From: a virus | Direction: 5' to 3' (one strand) | Length of the DNA: 25,822 nt | Virus record (IMG/VR): IMGVR_UViG_3300027810_000056 | Coordinates: 1 to 25,822 of that record | Part shown: positions 16,626 through 23,496 of the stretch, piece by piece | Position numbering within the stretch: position 1 is the stretch's first letter | Layout: every line of letters starts with the position of its first letter | Notes under the pieces: model-generated | What the model was told of the DNA's origin: nothing | What the model saw: the letters and a program-made list of their open reading frames with translations, nothing else | Database searches by the model: none | Program-made: the position numbers and the translations under genes

Positions 16626-18056
16626 ATGGAACCACAATTCGGAAGCAGATCACGTATCGTCGTATCGACAAAGCCTAACACAGAGACACCTACTCCTCCA
16701 CAAGAACCTGTTCAAGAGGTAACACCCCAAGCTACCCCTGCACAAGCTCCTGTAGGGGCTGACACAGGTGGTATTGAAGGTATGTTACGTTCTTTGCTGA
16801 GTGAGTTCCTAGGTGATCGTGGTCAACCAGTCTTACCTGCACAACCTAGTGTTACTACTACAGAGCTAAGCCCTACTATGGATACACTGGCAGTTCAGGA
16901 TGCACAGGAGCAAGCGGCTATACGTTCCGCTTCTGGTATTACTGAAGCACTAGGTCGTCCTTCTTCACCCACTGCTATGACTGAAGTGAATGGACTTACA
17001 ACCACCCCTCAAGGTGACTCAGGTACAGGAGTTACTGCAGGTGGTGTTGATGCAATGATTGTCAGAGCACCTACACAAGGTCTTATGAGTCCTCCTGTAC
17101 AAGGTACTGTATCAGAGGTTGAGGTTGTACCTACAGGTGAGCTTAACAGTAGCCTAAGACCTGAGCTTCGTAATAATCTGTTATCTCCTAATGAAACAAC
17201 AAAGAATAAAGCAGCACAGGAGTACCTAGGTATAGTAGCTGACGGAGATTGGGGTAAAGGTTCTACTCGCACTCTGGCTGGTTGGCAATACCAAAATGGA
17301 CTACCTGTTTCAGGGAAGTTAGACGAAGAAACCGTAACTGCAATGAACAACCCTGACACGCAAGACCCACGCACACCGTCTAAAGTGAATACGTCGGTCC
17401 TTAATGAAGAAGGCACTGCCCCTGAAGAATCAAAAGTAAAAGCTTGGGCTAAAGATAACATAAAAGACCCTGTACGTGCTGCTGCTTTTGTAGCTACTGT
17501 CGAAGCAGAGACAGGTAACAGGGATCTTACAGAACTTGGTTACCTATACTCAGGTGCTAAAGGCCGCAACCGAACACCGAGTGAGTTAGCTGCTAAGCTA
17601 GCTAAAGGTAACCCTAATAGGGCTTCTGCTTTCAATGCTCTGGCCCAAGACCCTGAATGGACTGGTGCAAGCAGATCTGTTAAGAATGATATGATCTTCG
17701 ACATCTACTATGATGATCAGTACCGTTCACCCTCCTTCAGACTAGGTAACACTGAGCAAGGAGACGGGGCTAAGTTTAAAGGAAGAGGTCTGGTTCAGAT
17801 TACAGGGCGTTCAAACTACGATAATGTGGGTAAGATTCTAGGCATAGACTTGTTGTCTAACCCTGAATTGGTCAACGACCCTAAGTATGCAGCACCTGTA
17901 GCTATGGCTTACTTAAGCCTACCAAGTAAAGATTTCTTCTCAGGTACTATGACTAGGGATTACCTTAAGAGTGTAGTGGGTCACTCAGGTGGTTCAGCAG
18001 AGGCACAAAGTCGTTGGGACCGAACCACAGAGTTACAGGCAGAGATGTACCCCTGA
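16626..18056 (+). CDS. Modular peptidoglycan hydrolase: peptidoglycan-binding domain plus GH19-type lysin domain
   Basis: A 476-residue protein. The frame is open from 16518, but the ATG at 16626, one base after the previous stop and with AAGG nine bases upstream, avoids a long overlap. Residues 1-190 are Pro/Thr/Gln-rich and probably disordered. About 195-245 is a peptidoglycan-binding-1 type domain (YLGIVADGDWGKGSTRTL, then FQ-like WQYQNGLPVSGKLD). About 270-470 is a GH19 chitinase-like lysin domain: VEAETG with probable catalytic E295, then GDGAKFKGRGLVQITGRSNY (380-398), a family hallmark. It cleaves the cell-wall glycan. Its place between ejection proteins and a holin candidate allows either endolysin or virion-associated lysin. 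No signal peptide is seen. Confidence 0.85.
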   Translation: MEPQFGSRSRIVVSTKPNTETPTPPQEPVQEVTPQATPAQAPVGADTGGIEGMLRSLLSEFLGDRGQPVLPAQPSVTTTELSPTMDTLAVQDAQEQAAIRSASGITEALGRPSSPTAMTEVNGLTTTPQGDSGTGVTAGGVDAMIVRAPTQGLMSPPVQGTVSEVEVVPTGELNSSLRPELRNNLLSPNETTKNKAAQEYLGIVADGDWGKGSTRTLAGWQYQNGLPVSGKLDEETVTAMNNPDTQDPRTPSKVNTSVLNEEGTAPEESKVKAWAKDNIKDPVRAAAFVATVEAETGNRDLTELGYLYSGAKGRNRTPSELAAKLAKGNPNRASAFNALAQDPEWTGASRSVKNDMIFDIYYDDQYRSPSFRLGNTEQGDGAKFKGRGLVQITGRSNYDNVGKILGIDLLSNPELVNDPKYAAPVAMAYLSLPSKDFFSGTMTRDYLKSVVGHSGGSAEAQSRWDRTTELQAEMYP

Positions 18057-18478
18057 TGTTTGGCCTACCCTTAGAACTCATCACAATGTTATTCTCAACG
18101 ATCTTAGGTGGCGTAATGTCCATCTGGGGTCAGTCTATGAAGAATAAACACGAACAACAGAAGGCACTCATTGGTGCCGTTAACAAAGCCAGAGAGCATG
18201 GCAAGAATGACAAACACTTTGCATGGACAAGACGTATCATTGCACTGTCAGCTGTGTTCTCTATCATCGTACTACCTAAGCTCGTAGCTGTATGGTACCC
18301 TGAAGTCAGTGTCGTAGTTGGTTACACAGAAATGCAGGGTGGATTCTTTAACTGGTTGTTCGGTACTACCGAAGCAATACAGTGGAAGGCAGCTTACGGT
18401 TTCGTCATCACACCACTAGACACACACATAGTATCAGCCATTGTTGGTCTATACTTCGGAGCAGGGTTTGCAAAATGA
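18056..18478 (+). CDS. Three-transmembrane holin candidate
   Basis: A 140-residue membrane protein. The start at 18056 overlaps the lysin stop (TGATG); the longer frame from 18014 has no support. Three hydrophobic segments are seen: about 4-24 (ELITMLFSTILGGVMSIWG), 60-81 (IIALSAVFSIIVLPKLVAVW) and 113-137 (YGFVITPLDTHIVSAIVGLY). A basic loop with a WTRRII motif precedes the second. Layout and size resemble the three-helix holins described for Rhodobacter gene-transfer-agent release. Position directly after the lysin supports a holin that permeabilises the inner membrane at lysis. Not proven from sequence alone. Confidence 0.65.
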   Translation: MFGLPLELITMLFSTILGGVMSIWGQSMKNKHEQQKALIGAVNKAREHGKNDKHFAWTRRIIALSAVFSIIVLPKLVAVWYPEVSVVVGYTEMQGGFFNWLFGTTEAIQWKAAYGFVITPLDTHIVSAIVGLYFGAGFAK

Positions 18479-18747
18479 ATGAACAAGAATGGCATCTATC
18501 TAAGTCAGTACCACTAACATTTGTTGTAGCTATCTTCTTACAAACTGTGTCATTGGTTTGGTATGTATCGTCGATGGACAACAACATCAAGAACAACGAG
18601 AAAGAACTACTTAGACAGGATGTTCGTCTTAGTTCTTTAGAGGACGTAGTGCAGTCACAGGCCCTTACACTAGCTAGAATAGATGAAAACATAAAGTCTA
18701 TCAGAATTATGATGGAGAAGGTCTCTGACAGAAATGACCCTCGGTAA
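18475..18747 (+). CDS. Small bitopic membrane protein with coiled coil (lysis-cassette candidate)
   Basis: A 90-residue protein starting at the ATG that overlaps the previous stop (ATGA, 18475-18478). The frame continues upstream to 18382, but that would overlap the holin gene by nearly 100 bases. It has one membrane segment (VPLTFVVAIFLQTVSLVWYV, about 12-31). A charged heptad-like helix follows (NNEKELLRQDVRLSSLEDVV), ending DENIKSIRIMMEK. This is the form of small phage accessory proteins that sit beside holins; an inner-membrane spanin or holin-modulator role is possible but unproven. No lipoprotein partner was recognised. Its stop overlaps the next start (TAATG). Confidence 0.72.
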   Translation: MNEQEWHLSKSVPLTFVVAIFLQTVSLVWYVSSMDNNIKNNEKELLRQDVRLSSLEDVVQSQALTLARIDENIKSIRIMMEKVSDRNDPR

Positions 18748-19217
18748 TGGACCCTCTTACATGCATAGCAGCAGCCAGTACAGCCTATAAAGCTATCAAG
18801 AAAGGCTTCGAGGTAGGTAAGGAGATCTCCTCTATGGGGTCTCAACTGAACCAGTGGTCAAAAGCTTTGTCTGACCTTGACTTTGCACATGAGCAAGCCT
18901 CTAAGCCACCTATGTACAAGATGTTCTCTGACACACAAAGTCAGGCCTTGGAAGCTTGGTCATGTAAACAACAGGCTAAGGAAATGCGTGAGGAGCTACG
19001 TAGCTACATCAGTTTCGTACATGGTCCATCAGCATGGGATGAGATAGTACGTACTGAGGCTAAGATGCGTAAGGAACAACGAGAGCTTGTCTATAAGAAA
19101 CAAGAGTTCTTTGACAAGTGTGTTAACGTGACGTTGGGTATTCTATTTGCTTTAGCTGGAGCAGCTGGTCTACTTGTACTACTCTTCTACATAGGTAAAC
19201 AGCAAGGAAAGTTTTAA
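18747..19217 (+). CDS. Conserved marine-podophage protein with C-terminal membrane anchor, unknown function
   Basis: A 156-residue protein beginning MDPLTCIAAASTAYKAIKKG. The middle is helical and charged (AKEMREELRSYISFVHGPSAWDE style, about 77-99), followed by a Lys/Glu/Arg coiled-coil stretch (EAKMRKEQRELVYKKQEF). A single strong membrane segment lies at about 126-149 (VNVTLGILFALAGAAGLLVLL) with a short basic end. The pattern, including GPSAWDE, is familiar from unnamed proteins of marine podoviruses near lysis or structural genes. It may belong to the lysis set or anchor something to the inner membrane. The start overlaps the previous stop, and its own stop overlaps the next start (TAATG). 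Confidence 0.75.
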   Translation: MDPLTCIAAASTAYKAIKKGFEVGKEISSMGSQLNQWSKALSDLDFAHEQASKPPMYKMFSDTQSQALEAWSCKQQAKEMREELRSYISFVHGPSAWDEIVRTEAKMRKEQRELVYKKQEFFDKCVNVTLGILFALAGAAGLLVLLFYIGKQQGKF

Positions 19218-19348
19218 TGGCTAAGAAACCAACAAAGAAGAAAGCTCCAAAGGGTTCACACTACATGCCCAACGGAAAGCTGATGAAGGGTGACAAACAC
19301 CCAGTGAAAAAGAAACCTAAGAAAAAGACAGGAATAAACTATGCCTAA
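19217..19348 (+). CDS. Very small Lys-rich protein, unknown function
   Basis: A 43-residue frame that overlaps the previous stop as TAATG and the next start by eight bases, so it is chained between two genes. AAGGA precedes the ATG by nine bases. The product begins MAKKPTKKKAPKGSHYMPNG and continues LMKGDKHP, then KKKPKKKTG. Lysine is about a third of residues. The GSHYMPNG..MKG.KH element resembles a short repeated phage motif (H.MPnG...G..H) seen in small basic virion or late proteins. It may bind DNA or another acidic partner. Real-gene status rests on the tight start/stop overlaps, ribosome binding site and composition. Confidence 0.72.
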   Translation: MAKKPTKKKAPKGSHYMPNGKLMKGDKHPVKKKPKKKTGINYA

Positions 19349-19652
19349 AGGTCAAACCTCCCGCCCATACAATCGTAAAGAAAAGCAAGCACTGGCCACT
19401 AAGAAAAACGTCAGGGCTGCTTCTAAAACTATCTCCTCAACCAATCTGAGAACTGTGTTAGATAGTAAACGAGTTACTTCTGCCTACACTACACTAGGTA
19501 AGAATAAGACTAAAGAGTGGGATCGTCAAACAGGGGTCCCTTTAGGTAGGGCTGGGATTACCCGTCAAACTGATCCAAAACTTTTTAGTACTGATGGAAA
19601 AAAAAGTAAGAAGTCTAGACAATTAAATAAATCTAGACAATTAAATAAATAA
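19341..19652 (+). CDS. Small basic protein ending in a duplicated six-residue unit, unknown function
   Basis: A 103-residue protein, strongly basic and Ser/Thr-rich, with no membrane segment. It starts MPKGQTSRPYNRKEKQALATK with CAGGA seven bases upstream, overlapping the preceding small gene by eight bases. The middle is polar (SAYTTLGKNKTKEWDRQTG). The end is KKSKKSRQLNKSRQLNK, encoded by an exact 18-base tandem duplication. It is the last gene of the plus arm and finishes just before the arm-separating terminator. A nucleic-acid-binding role fits the charge but is not shown. No family recognised. Confidence 0.72.
   Translation: MPKGQTSRPYNRKEKQALATKKNVRAASKTISSTNLRTVLDSKRVTSAYTTLGKNKTKEWDRQTGVPLGRAGITRQTDPKLFSTDGKKSKKSRQLNKSRQLNK
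19614..19649 (+). repeat. Two-copy perfect 18-base tandem repeat
   Basis: TCTAGACAATTAAATAAA occurs at 19614-19631 and again at 19632-19649. It is in frame and encodes SRQLNK twice at the end of the last late gene. The unit is AT-rich compared with its surroundings. Repeat number may vary between relatives. Confidence 0.95.
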
Positions 19653-19656
19653 AGTT

Positions 19657-19686
19657 AAAGCCCCAAGGAGAAATCCAAGGGGCTTT
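19657..19686. terminator. Bidirectional rho-independent terminator between the convergent arms
   Basis: AAAGCCCC (19657-19664) pairs with GGGGCTTT (19679-19686). Inside, an AA/AA mismatch is followed by GGA/TCC and a GAAA tetraloop. On the plus strand it runs into CTTTTCTTTTA. On the minus strand it is followed by CTTTAACTTTATTT. It lies exactly between the stops of two convergent genes (19652 and 19691). Confidence 0.9.
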
Positions 19687-19690
19687 TCTT

Positions 19691-19978
19691 TTACTCTCCT
19701 TCCATCTCTTCAATTAGACGGTCTAGATACCACTGTGCCTTACGTAGGTCTTGCAGTGGTGTTTCTTTGTATCGGTAACGGTGCAGGTATTTCTTGGTGT
19801 TACCCTCTAGGTAGCCCATGAACATGACAGGGTCCATGTTGTCCTTCATGTAGTCAATACATTCGATCTCACCATTACCGTAGTGAGGTGGTTCATTTAT
19901 GTTGTCAACCTCCTCATGGTAGTCGTCATACTCGTGTTGTTTACATTTACCAACACCATCTATTGTCCACTTAGCCAT
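19691..19978 (-). CDS. DUF3310 protein (T7 gp1.7-like nucleotide-kinase-associated domain)
   Basis: A 95-residue protein with the DUF3310 (SaV-like) signature in order: INEPPHY (27-33), EIECIDYM (37-44), GYLEGNTKKYLHRYRYK (55-71) and DLRKAQWYLDRLI (77-89). The domain occurs in many phages, including T7 gp1.7, which has been shown to act as a nucleotide kinase. Whether this short form has activity is unknown, and it lacks an obvious P-loop. AGGAG lies about ten bases before the ATG, in the end of phoH. It is the last gene of the minus arm and fits the arm's nucleotide-metabolism theme. Confidence 0.88.
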   Translation of the reverse strand: MAKWTIDGVGKCKQHEYDDYHEEVDNINEPPHYGNGEIECIDYMKDNMDPVMFMGYLEGNTKKYLHRYRYKETPLQDLRKAQWYLDRLIEEMEGE

Positions 19979-19979
19979 A

Positions 19980-20687
19980 CTATAGTTTCTCCTTCATGAA
20001 TACTCTAACCCACTGAGCACAGATGTCACTACGAACAATGTCATCAACACCAAACTCAATGATCGGTACAGGTAGTAGATGCTTCTTAGCAAGATGTATA
20101 ACCTTTGACAACCCATCAGCTTCTTTTAAGTCTGACTGTTGCACATCTCCGTTAAGCACAATGGTTGACCCCTCACCCACCCTTGTCAACAGCATCTTGA
20201 GTTCGTGTGTTGTAATGTTCTGTGTCTCGTCAACGATGATGAATGCCTGTTCAAAGGAACGACCACGCATCAGGGCCAGTGGTGCCATCTCAATGTTACC
20301 TAGCTTGATGGCTGTCTCGACGGTGCCCTTACCTAGATGCTTCTCTAATACGTCAAGCACAGGTAGTGCCCATGGCATTGTCTTCTCTTGGAGGTCACCC
20401 TTAAGGAAACCTAACTCCTTACCTACAGCTACGTGAGGGCGAGTGATAACGATCTTATCTATCTCCTTAGCTGCATACTGCTTGGCTGCAAAGGTAGCTG
20501 TGACATAAGTCTTACCTGTACCAGCTGGGCCTAGCACAAAGATCTGAGTACTCTTAGTGAGTGCATCAATGAAGTCTTTCTGCTTGGGTGTACGAGGTAA
20601 CAGCACTACGGGAGGTTTCTTAGATGCACCCTTGTATGTGGTGCTACGTCGAGGGTCTTGCTTCTTCTTTGGCTGTTGTTGTACCAT
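19980..20687 (-). CDS. phoH: PhoH-like ATPase
   Basis: A 235-residue P-loop protein. It shows RTPKQKDFIDAL (32-43), Walker A GPAGTGKT (53-60), RPHVAVGKELGFLKGD (83-98) and Walker B IIVDETQN (150-157). LTRVGEGS followed by LNGDVQQSDL (178-187) forms the sensor region. This is the complete PhoH core fold without extra domains, as in marine phages. Bacterial PhoH relatives are ATPases linked to RNA handling and phosphate stress; the phage role is not settled. The basic N-terminal 25 residues could contact nucleic acid. The start overlaps the upstream stop (TAATG) with only a weak ribosome binding site, so coupling is likely. Confidence 0.94.
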   Translation of the reverse strand: MVQQQPKKKQDPRRSTTYKGASKKPPVVLLPRTPKQKDFIDALTKSTQIFVLGPAGTGKTYVTATFAAKQYAAKEIDKIVITRPHVAVGKELGFLKGDLQEKTMPWALPVLDVLEKHLGKGTVETAIKLGNIEMAPLALMRGRSFEQAFIIVDETQNITTHELKMLLTRVGEGSTIVLNGDVQQSDLKEADGLSKVIHLAKKHLLPVPIIEFGVDDIVRSDICAQWVRVFMKEKL

Positions 20688-21133
20688 TAGAGTTTAACCA
20701 ATTCTGCTTCTGTGAAAGGTATGTGGAAGAACTTCTCGCCTTTGGCTATGTACCTACCCTGAGCCTCCTTAAGGCCCTCCTGAGTAAGCTGTGTGTCCTT
20801 GATACGCCATGCCTGTTTGAAGTCAGGACGGAAGATATAAAAGTTAAGTACACCACTGTCACTTGCATACTTCTCAACGAGACGTTGCTTGCGGTGAGGT
20901 AGTCTGATCTCTTTCCAGTTAGTGTTCCAGTCACCCTTCCATGCTGTCTTAACCTCAGCCTCATTGAAGTATGTTAAACCGTTCTTCTGAGATACAACAT
21001 CAACGTTGTAGTTCTCCTCATTAGAGACGATGGTGTGACCTTTACCTTCAAGGTATGACACAAGTGCATCACGTGCTGGTGCATCATAGGCTTCGTATAG
21101 ACCACGGCTAAAAGCTTTACGTACAGGTTTCAA
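20687..21133 (-). CDS. Putative PD-(D/E)XK-type nuclease
   Basis: A 148-residue protein. The start is a TTG at 21133 that overlaps the glutaredoxin stop (TTGA) behind GGGGGTAAGG; no internal ATG exists near the N-terminus. The catalytic-like pattern is D45 in YNVDVVS, a loop, then E60-V-K62 in FNEAEVKTAW, which is D..(14)..ExK. An upstream helix with E14 (GLYEAYDAPARDALVSYL) and a strand (GHTIVS) complete the look of the fold's core. The C-terminal half (LNFYIFRPDF, then HIPFTEAE) is strand-rich. It may be a DNA-processing nuclease acting with the nearby exonuclease and endonuclease I. The fold is inferred from motif spacing only. Confidence 0.6.
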   Translation of the reverse strand: MKPVRKAFSRGLYEAYDAPARDALVSYLEGKGHTIVSNEENYNVDVVSQKNGLTYFNEAEVKTAWKGDWNTNWKEIRLPHRKQRLVEKYASDSGVLNFYIFRPDFKQAWRIKDTQLTQEGLKEAQGRYIAKGEKFFHIPFTEAELVKL

Positions 21134-21375
21134 TATTCCTTACCCCCAATAAACTCCACTAAGGATTCCAAGTCACGGTAACCACCTACAAGACTACCAT
21201 TAGATGCAAAGATCTGAGGTACAGTCTTGATGTTAGCTTCCTTCATGAGTGACAACACCCACTTGCTTGAACCTTCTTCGATGTTGTACGTGGTAAAGTC
21301 AATGTTCTTAGCCTTAAGTAAAGCCTTAGCTTTGTCACAGTACTTGCAGTCGTTACGGGTAATCATCGTATACAT
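21130..21375 (-). CDS. Glutaredoxin
   Basis: An 81-residue thiol-disulfide oxidoreductase with a CKYC active site (10-13), the cis-proline motif TVPQIF (51-56, P53) and GGYRDLE (64-70), the glutathione/helix-capping element. Length is typical for small phage glutaredoxins. It probably reduces the C-terminal cysteines of the ribonucleotide reductase encoded upstream, or replaces a host donor. GAGGGA stands about six bases before the ATG. Its last codons overlap the TTG start of the next gene. One small membrane gene separates it from the reductase, which is unusual for an electron-donor pair. Confidence 0.93.
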   Translation of the reverse strand: MYTMITRNDCKYCDKAKALLKAKNIDFTTYNIEEGSSKWVLSLMKEANIKTVPQIFASNGSLVGGYRDLESLVEFIGGKEY

Positions 21376-21401
21376 GTCGGTCCCTCATGTTAAATTAAAT
21401 G

Positions 21402-21424
21402 TGAGCAGTTTATGCACATGCTCA
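21402..21424 (-). repeat. Short inverted repeat upstream of glutaredoxin
   Basis: TGAGCA and TGCTCA arms (21402-21407 and 21419-21424) surround an 11-base spacer. On the minus strand an AT-rich run (CATTTAATTTAA) follows. It lies in a 60-base gap between the small membrane gene and glutaredoxin. It could be a weak attenuator, a processing site or an operator, or chance. Confidence 0.35.
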
Positions 21425-21435
21425 GGTAGGGGAGG

Positions 21436-21582
21436 TTACTCGGAAGGCTTTACTAAGTTGATGGCTTGGTCAACTACAGGCTTTACCATTTCAATAGCTT
21501 GAGATGCCACGGGTACGATAATCTCCTCTATGATTCCGACACCGATTACAACCGATACTATGAAGAATAATAGTTCGAACAT
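21436..21582 (-). CDS. Hidden 48-residue membrane protein between NrdJ and glutaredoxin
   Basis: The gap of 225 bases between the reductase and glutaredoxin holds a complete 49-codon frame (48 residues plus stop). AAAGGA lies six to seven bases before its ATG, a strong ribosome binding site, and it begins 18 bases after the reductase stop. The product starts MFELLFFIVSVVIGVGIIEE, one membrane segment (about 3-25). An amphipathic tail with a repeated element follows (EMVKPVVDQ then NLVKPSE). The N-out or N-in topology is unclear. It resembles no family I recognise. The ribosome binding site, position and clean composition support a real gene. Confidence 0.68.
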   Translation of the reverse strand: MFELLFFIVSVVIGVGIIEEIIVPVASQAIEMVKPVVDQAINLVKPSE

Positions 21583-21600
21583 GTTATTTCCTTTCTAGGT

Positions 21601-23496
21601 TTATACTAAGTCTACGATCTCACATGAGTCACCTGAACAAGCAAGTGTCTGGCTACCAGATGTGTTGTCCTCATTCTCATACTCTGAAAGCTTGGACCAG
21701 TCAATACTTTTAGGCATCACTGACTTAAGCATTTCGTAGTCTGACTTACCACAGTCTTGGTAGGGTGCCTGTTGGTACGTGTGTTCATTGAACGGTAGGA
21801 ATGACACACCTGACATCTCATCAAAGTGTTTGTATACAAAGGCACCTACCTCTAGCCATTCGTCACCCTTAACGTTGATGGTGACAGATGGTTTATGTTC
21901 ACACCAGTTGCGTTGGTACATAAGCCACATCTCTAGCTGTTCAATAGCTGTCATGTCTTTAGTGCATACAGCCCCATTAGGTGCCTTCATAGGGAAACTG
22001 AACACGGTAGTTTGATCAGGCTTGAATGCGTCTGGCTCGTGAGGGATACCTTGATCCTTCATGAACTGGGTGAGAGGATCTTTGTTATCACCTCTAACGG
22101 TGCGGATATAGTAGGGACTGTGTCTAGCATGAATCCCACTGGCACTATCAACCAGTTGTGAAACCGTACCGCTTGGCTTAACACAACTAATAGCAGCAGC
22201 AACAGGAATATCGAGAAGCTCAGACCAGACCGCATTGGTATCCACAGCAACTTGTTTAAGATGTGCAAGGGTCTTATCCAATCCTTTGTTCTTGAGGGTC
22301 ATAAGGGGGTTGTCCATGATGCCCGTTAGTGACACACCAAGTAGACGTTCTTCTTCTGTGTTAGATGTCCACTGCTTACGTAAGTATGGGAACTTAGTGA
22401 AGCTAGACTGGATCGTACCTAGGATAGTAGCTAGGCGTACCTTCTCTGATAGTGTCTCAATGGTGTCAGTTGCTCGTACCACACACTCGGTTAGGTTGCA
22501 AAACTGGCTTGGACGTAAAATTATTTCCGAACATGGATTAGTTCCGAACTCATAGTTAGAATCACGACGACCATTCAAGGCTGCTTGTTTCTTTGATGCT
22601 TCACGGTTAAAGATACCACGTTCACCTGAGCCTGATTCAACCAATGCCATCCACTCTTTCATGAAGGATAGGTTGTCTGGTTTCTCTGTATATGATACAC
22701 TGTTGTTAGCTAATGCACGTTGAGGGTTGTTCTCCCACCATGCACCTGACTTAGCTGAACGCATACGATCATCTGACAAATTTGACAAACTGATCATAGC
22801 CGAACGTCGAACTCCACCGACGACAACTACTTCACCGATCTTACACATGATGTCATGACACTCAACGGATGACAACTTACGGCCAGCTGCCTTCTTGAAG
22901 GTGTTAATGGTGAAGTTAAACAAGTCAACCAAAGGTGCAGGGCCAGAGGCACGACCACCGAATGTCTTCAAGGGTGCACCAGCTGGGCGTACCTTAGATA
23001 CATCCCACGTAGGGATCTCACCACTGTATAGGAGTGCAATCAATTGACGCAAAGACTTAGCCCAACCTTCCTTACTATCCTTGACGACGATGTTGGTCTC
23101 ACTCTCGAAGAGTTCAGGGATCTCAGGGAGCTTGGAGATGGACTGACGCTCGACACTGAAGCCAACACCAGTACCACAGAGCAAGATAAACATAGCCTCA
23201 TCGAAGGACTTAAGGTCATCTACGGCTAGGTAGCTACAGTTGTACATACATGTGTTGTCACGTTCAGCAGCAGGGCCAGCTGTCATGAGTGAACGCATAG
23301 AGGGCATCACCTCTAGGCCAAGGATGGCTTGCTCTAAGTCGTACTTAGTCTTAGGGTCAACCATGTCACGAATGACATTGACAGAGAACCGTGTCACTGT
23401 GTCATCCCATGACTCACGACCAAAACCCTCATGGTACTTAGCATACCGTGACTTGTGAATGAATGATTGATAGTCAGTTGGTAGTTGGTTGCTCAT
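21601..23496 (-). CDS. nrdJ: Class II (adenosylcobalamin-dependent) ribonucleotide reductase
   Basis: A 631-residue enzyme converting ribonucleotides to deoxyribonucleotides with a coenzyme-B12-derived radical. The active site is visible as NPCSEI (N320, C322, E324) with a second redox cysteine in QFCNLTE (C333). The first redox cysteine is probably C83 or C87 (NTCMYNCSYL). GGVRRSAMISLS (228-239) and KPSGTVSQLVDSASGIH (440-456) are class II hallmarks. The C-terminal pair CSGDSC (620, 625) relays electrons to the active site. No small radical subunit gene is adjacent, consistent with class II. Shorter than Lactobacillus RTPR (about 739). The start overlaps the DUF1127 stop (ATGA), so coupling is likely. 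It depends on host cobalamin. Confidence 0.95.
   Translation of the reverse strand: MSNQLPTDYQSFIHKSRYAKYHEGFGRESWDDTVTRFSVNVIRDMVDPKTKYDLEQAILGLEVMPSMRSLMTAGPAAERDNTCMYNCSYLAVDDLKSFDEAMFILLCGTGVGFSVERQSISKLPEIPELFESETNIVVKDSKEGWAKSLRQLIALLYSGEIPTWDVSKVRPAGAPLKTFGGRASGPAPLVDLFNFTINTFKKAAGRKLSSVECHDIMCKIGEVVVVGGVRRSAMISLSNLSDDRMRSAKSGAWWENNPQRALANNSVSYTEKPDNLSFMKEWMALVESGSGERGIFNREASKKQAALNGRRDSNYEFGTNPCSEIILRPSQFCNLTECVVRATDTIETLSEKVRLATILGTIQSSFTKFPYLRKQWTSNTEEERLLGVSLTGIMDNPLMTLKNKGLDKTLAHLKQVAVDTNAVWSELLDIPVAAAISCVKPSGTVSQLVDSASGIHARHSPYYIRTVRGDNKDPLTQFMKDQGIPHEPDAFKPDQTTVFSFPMKAPNGAVCTKDMTAIEQLEMWLMYQRNWCEHKPSVTINVKGDEWLEVGAFVYKHFDEMSGVSFLPFNEHTYQQAPYQDCGKSDYEMLKSVMPKSIDWSKLSEYENEDNTSGSQTLACSGDSCEIVDLV

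Noticed and set aside
20023-20436. Plus-strand frame (137 codons) opposite phoH
   Set aside because: Shadow of phoH, which has complete Walker motifs; composition is Ser/Cys/Thr-rich and unlike a gene.
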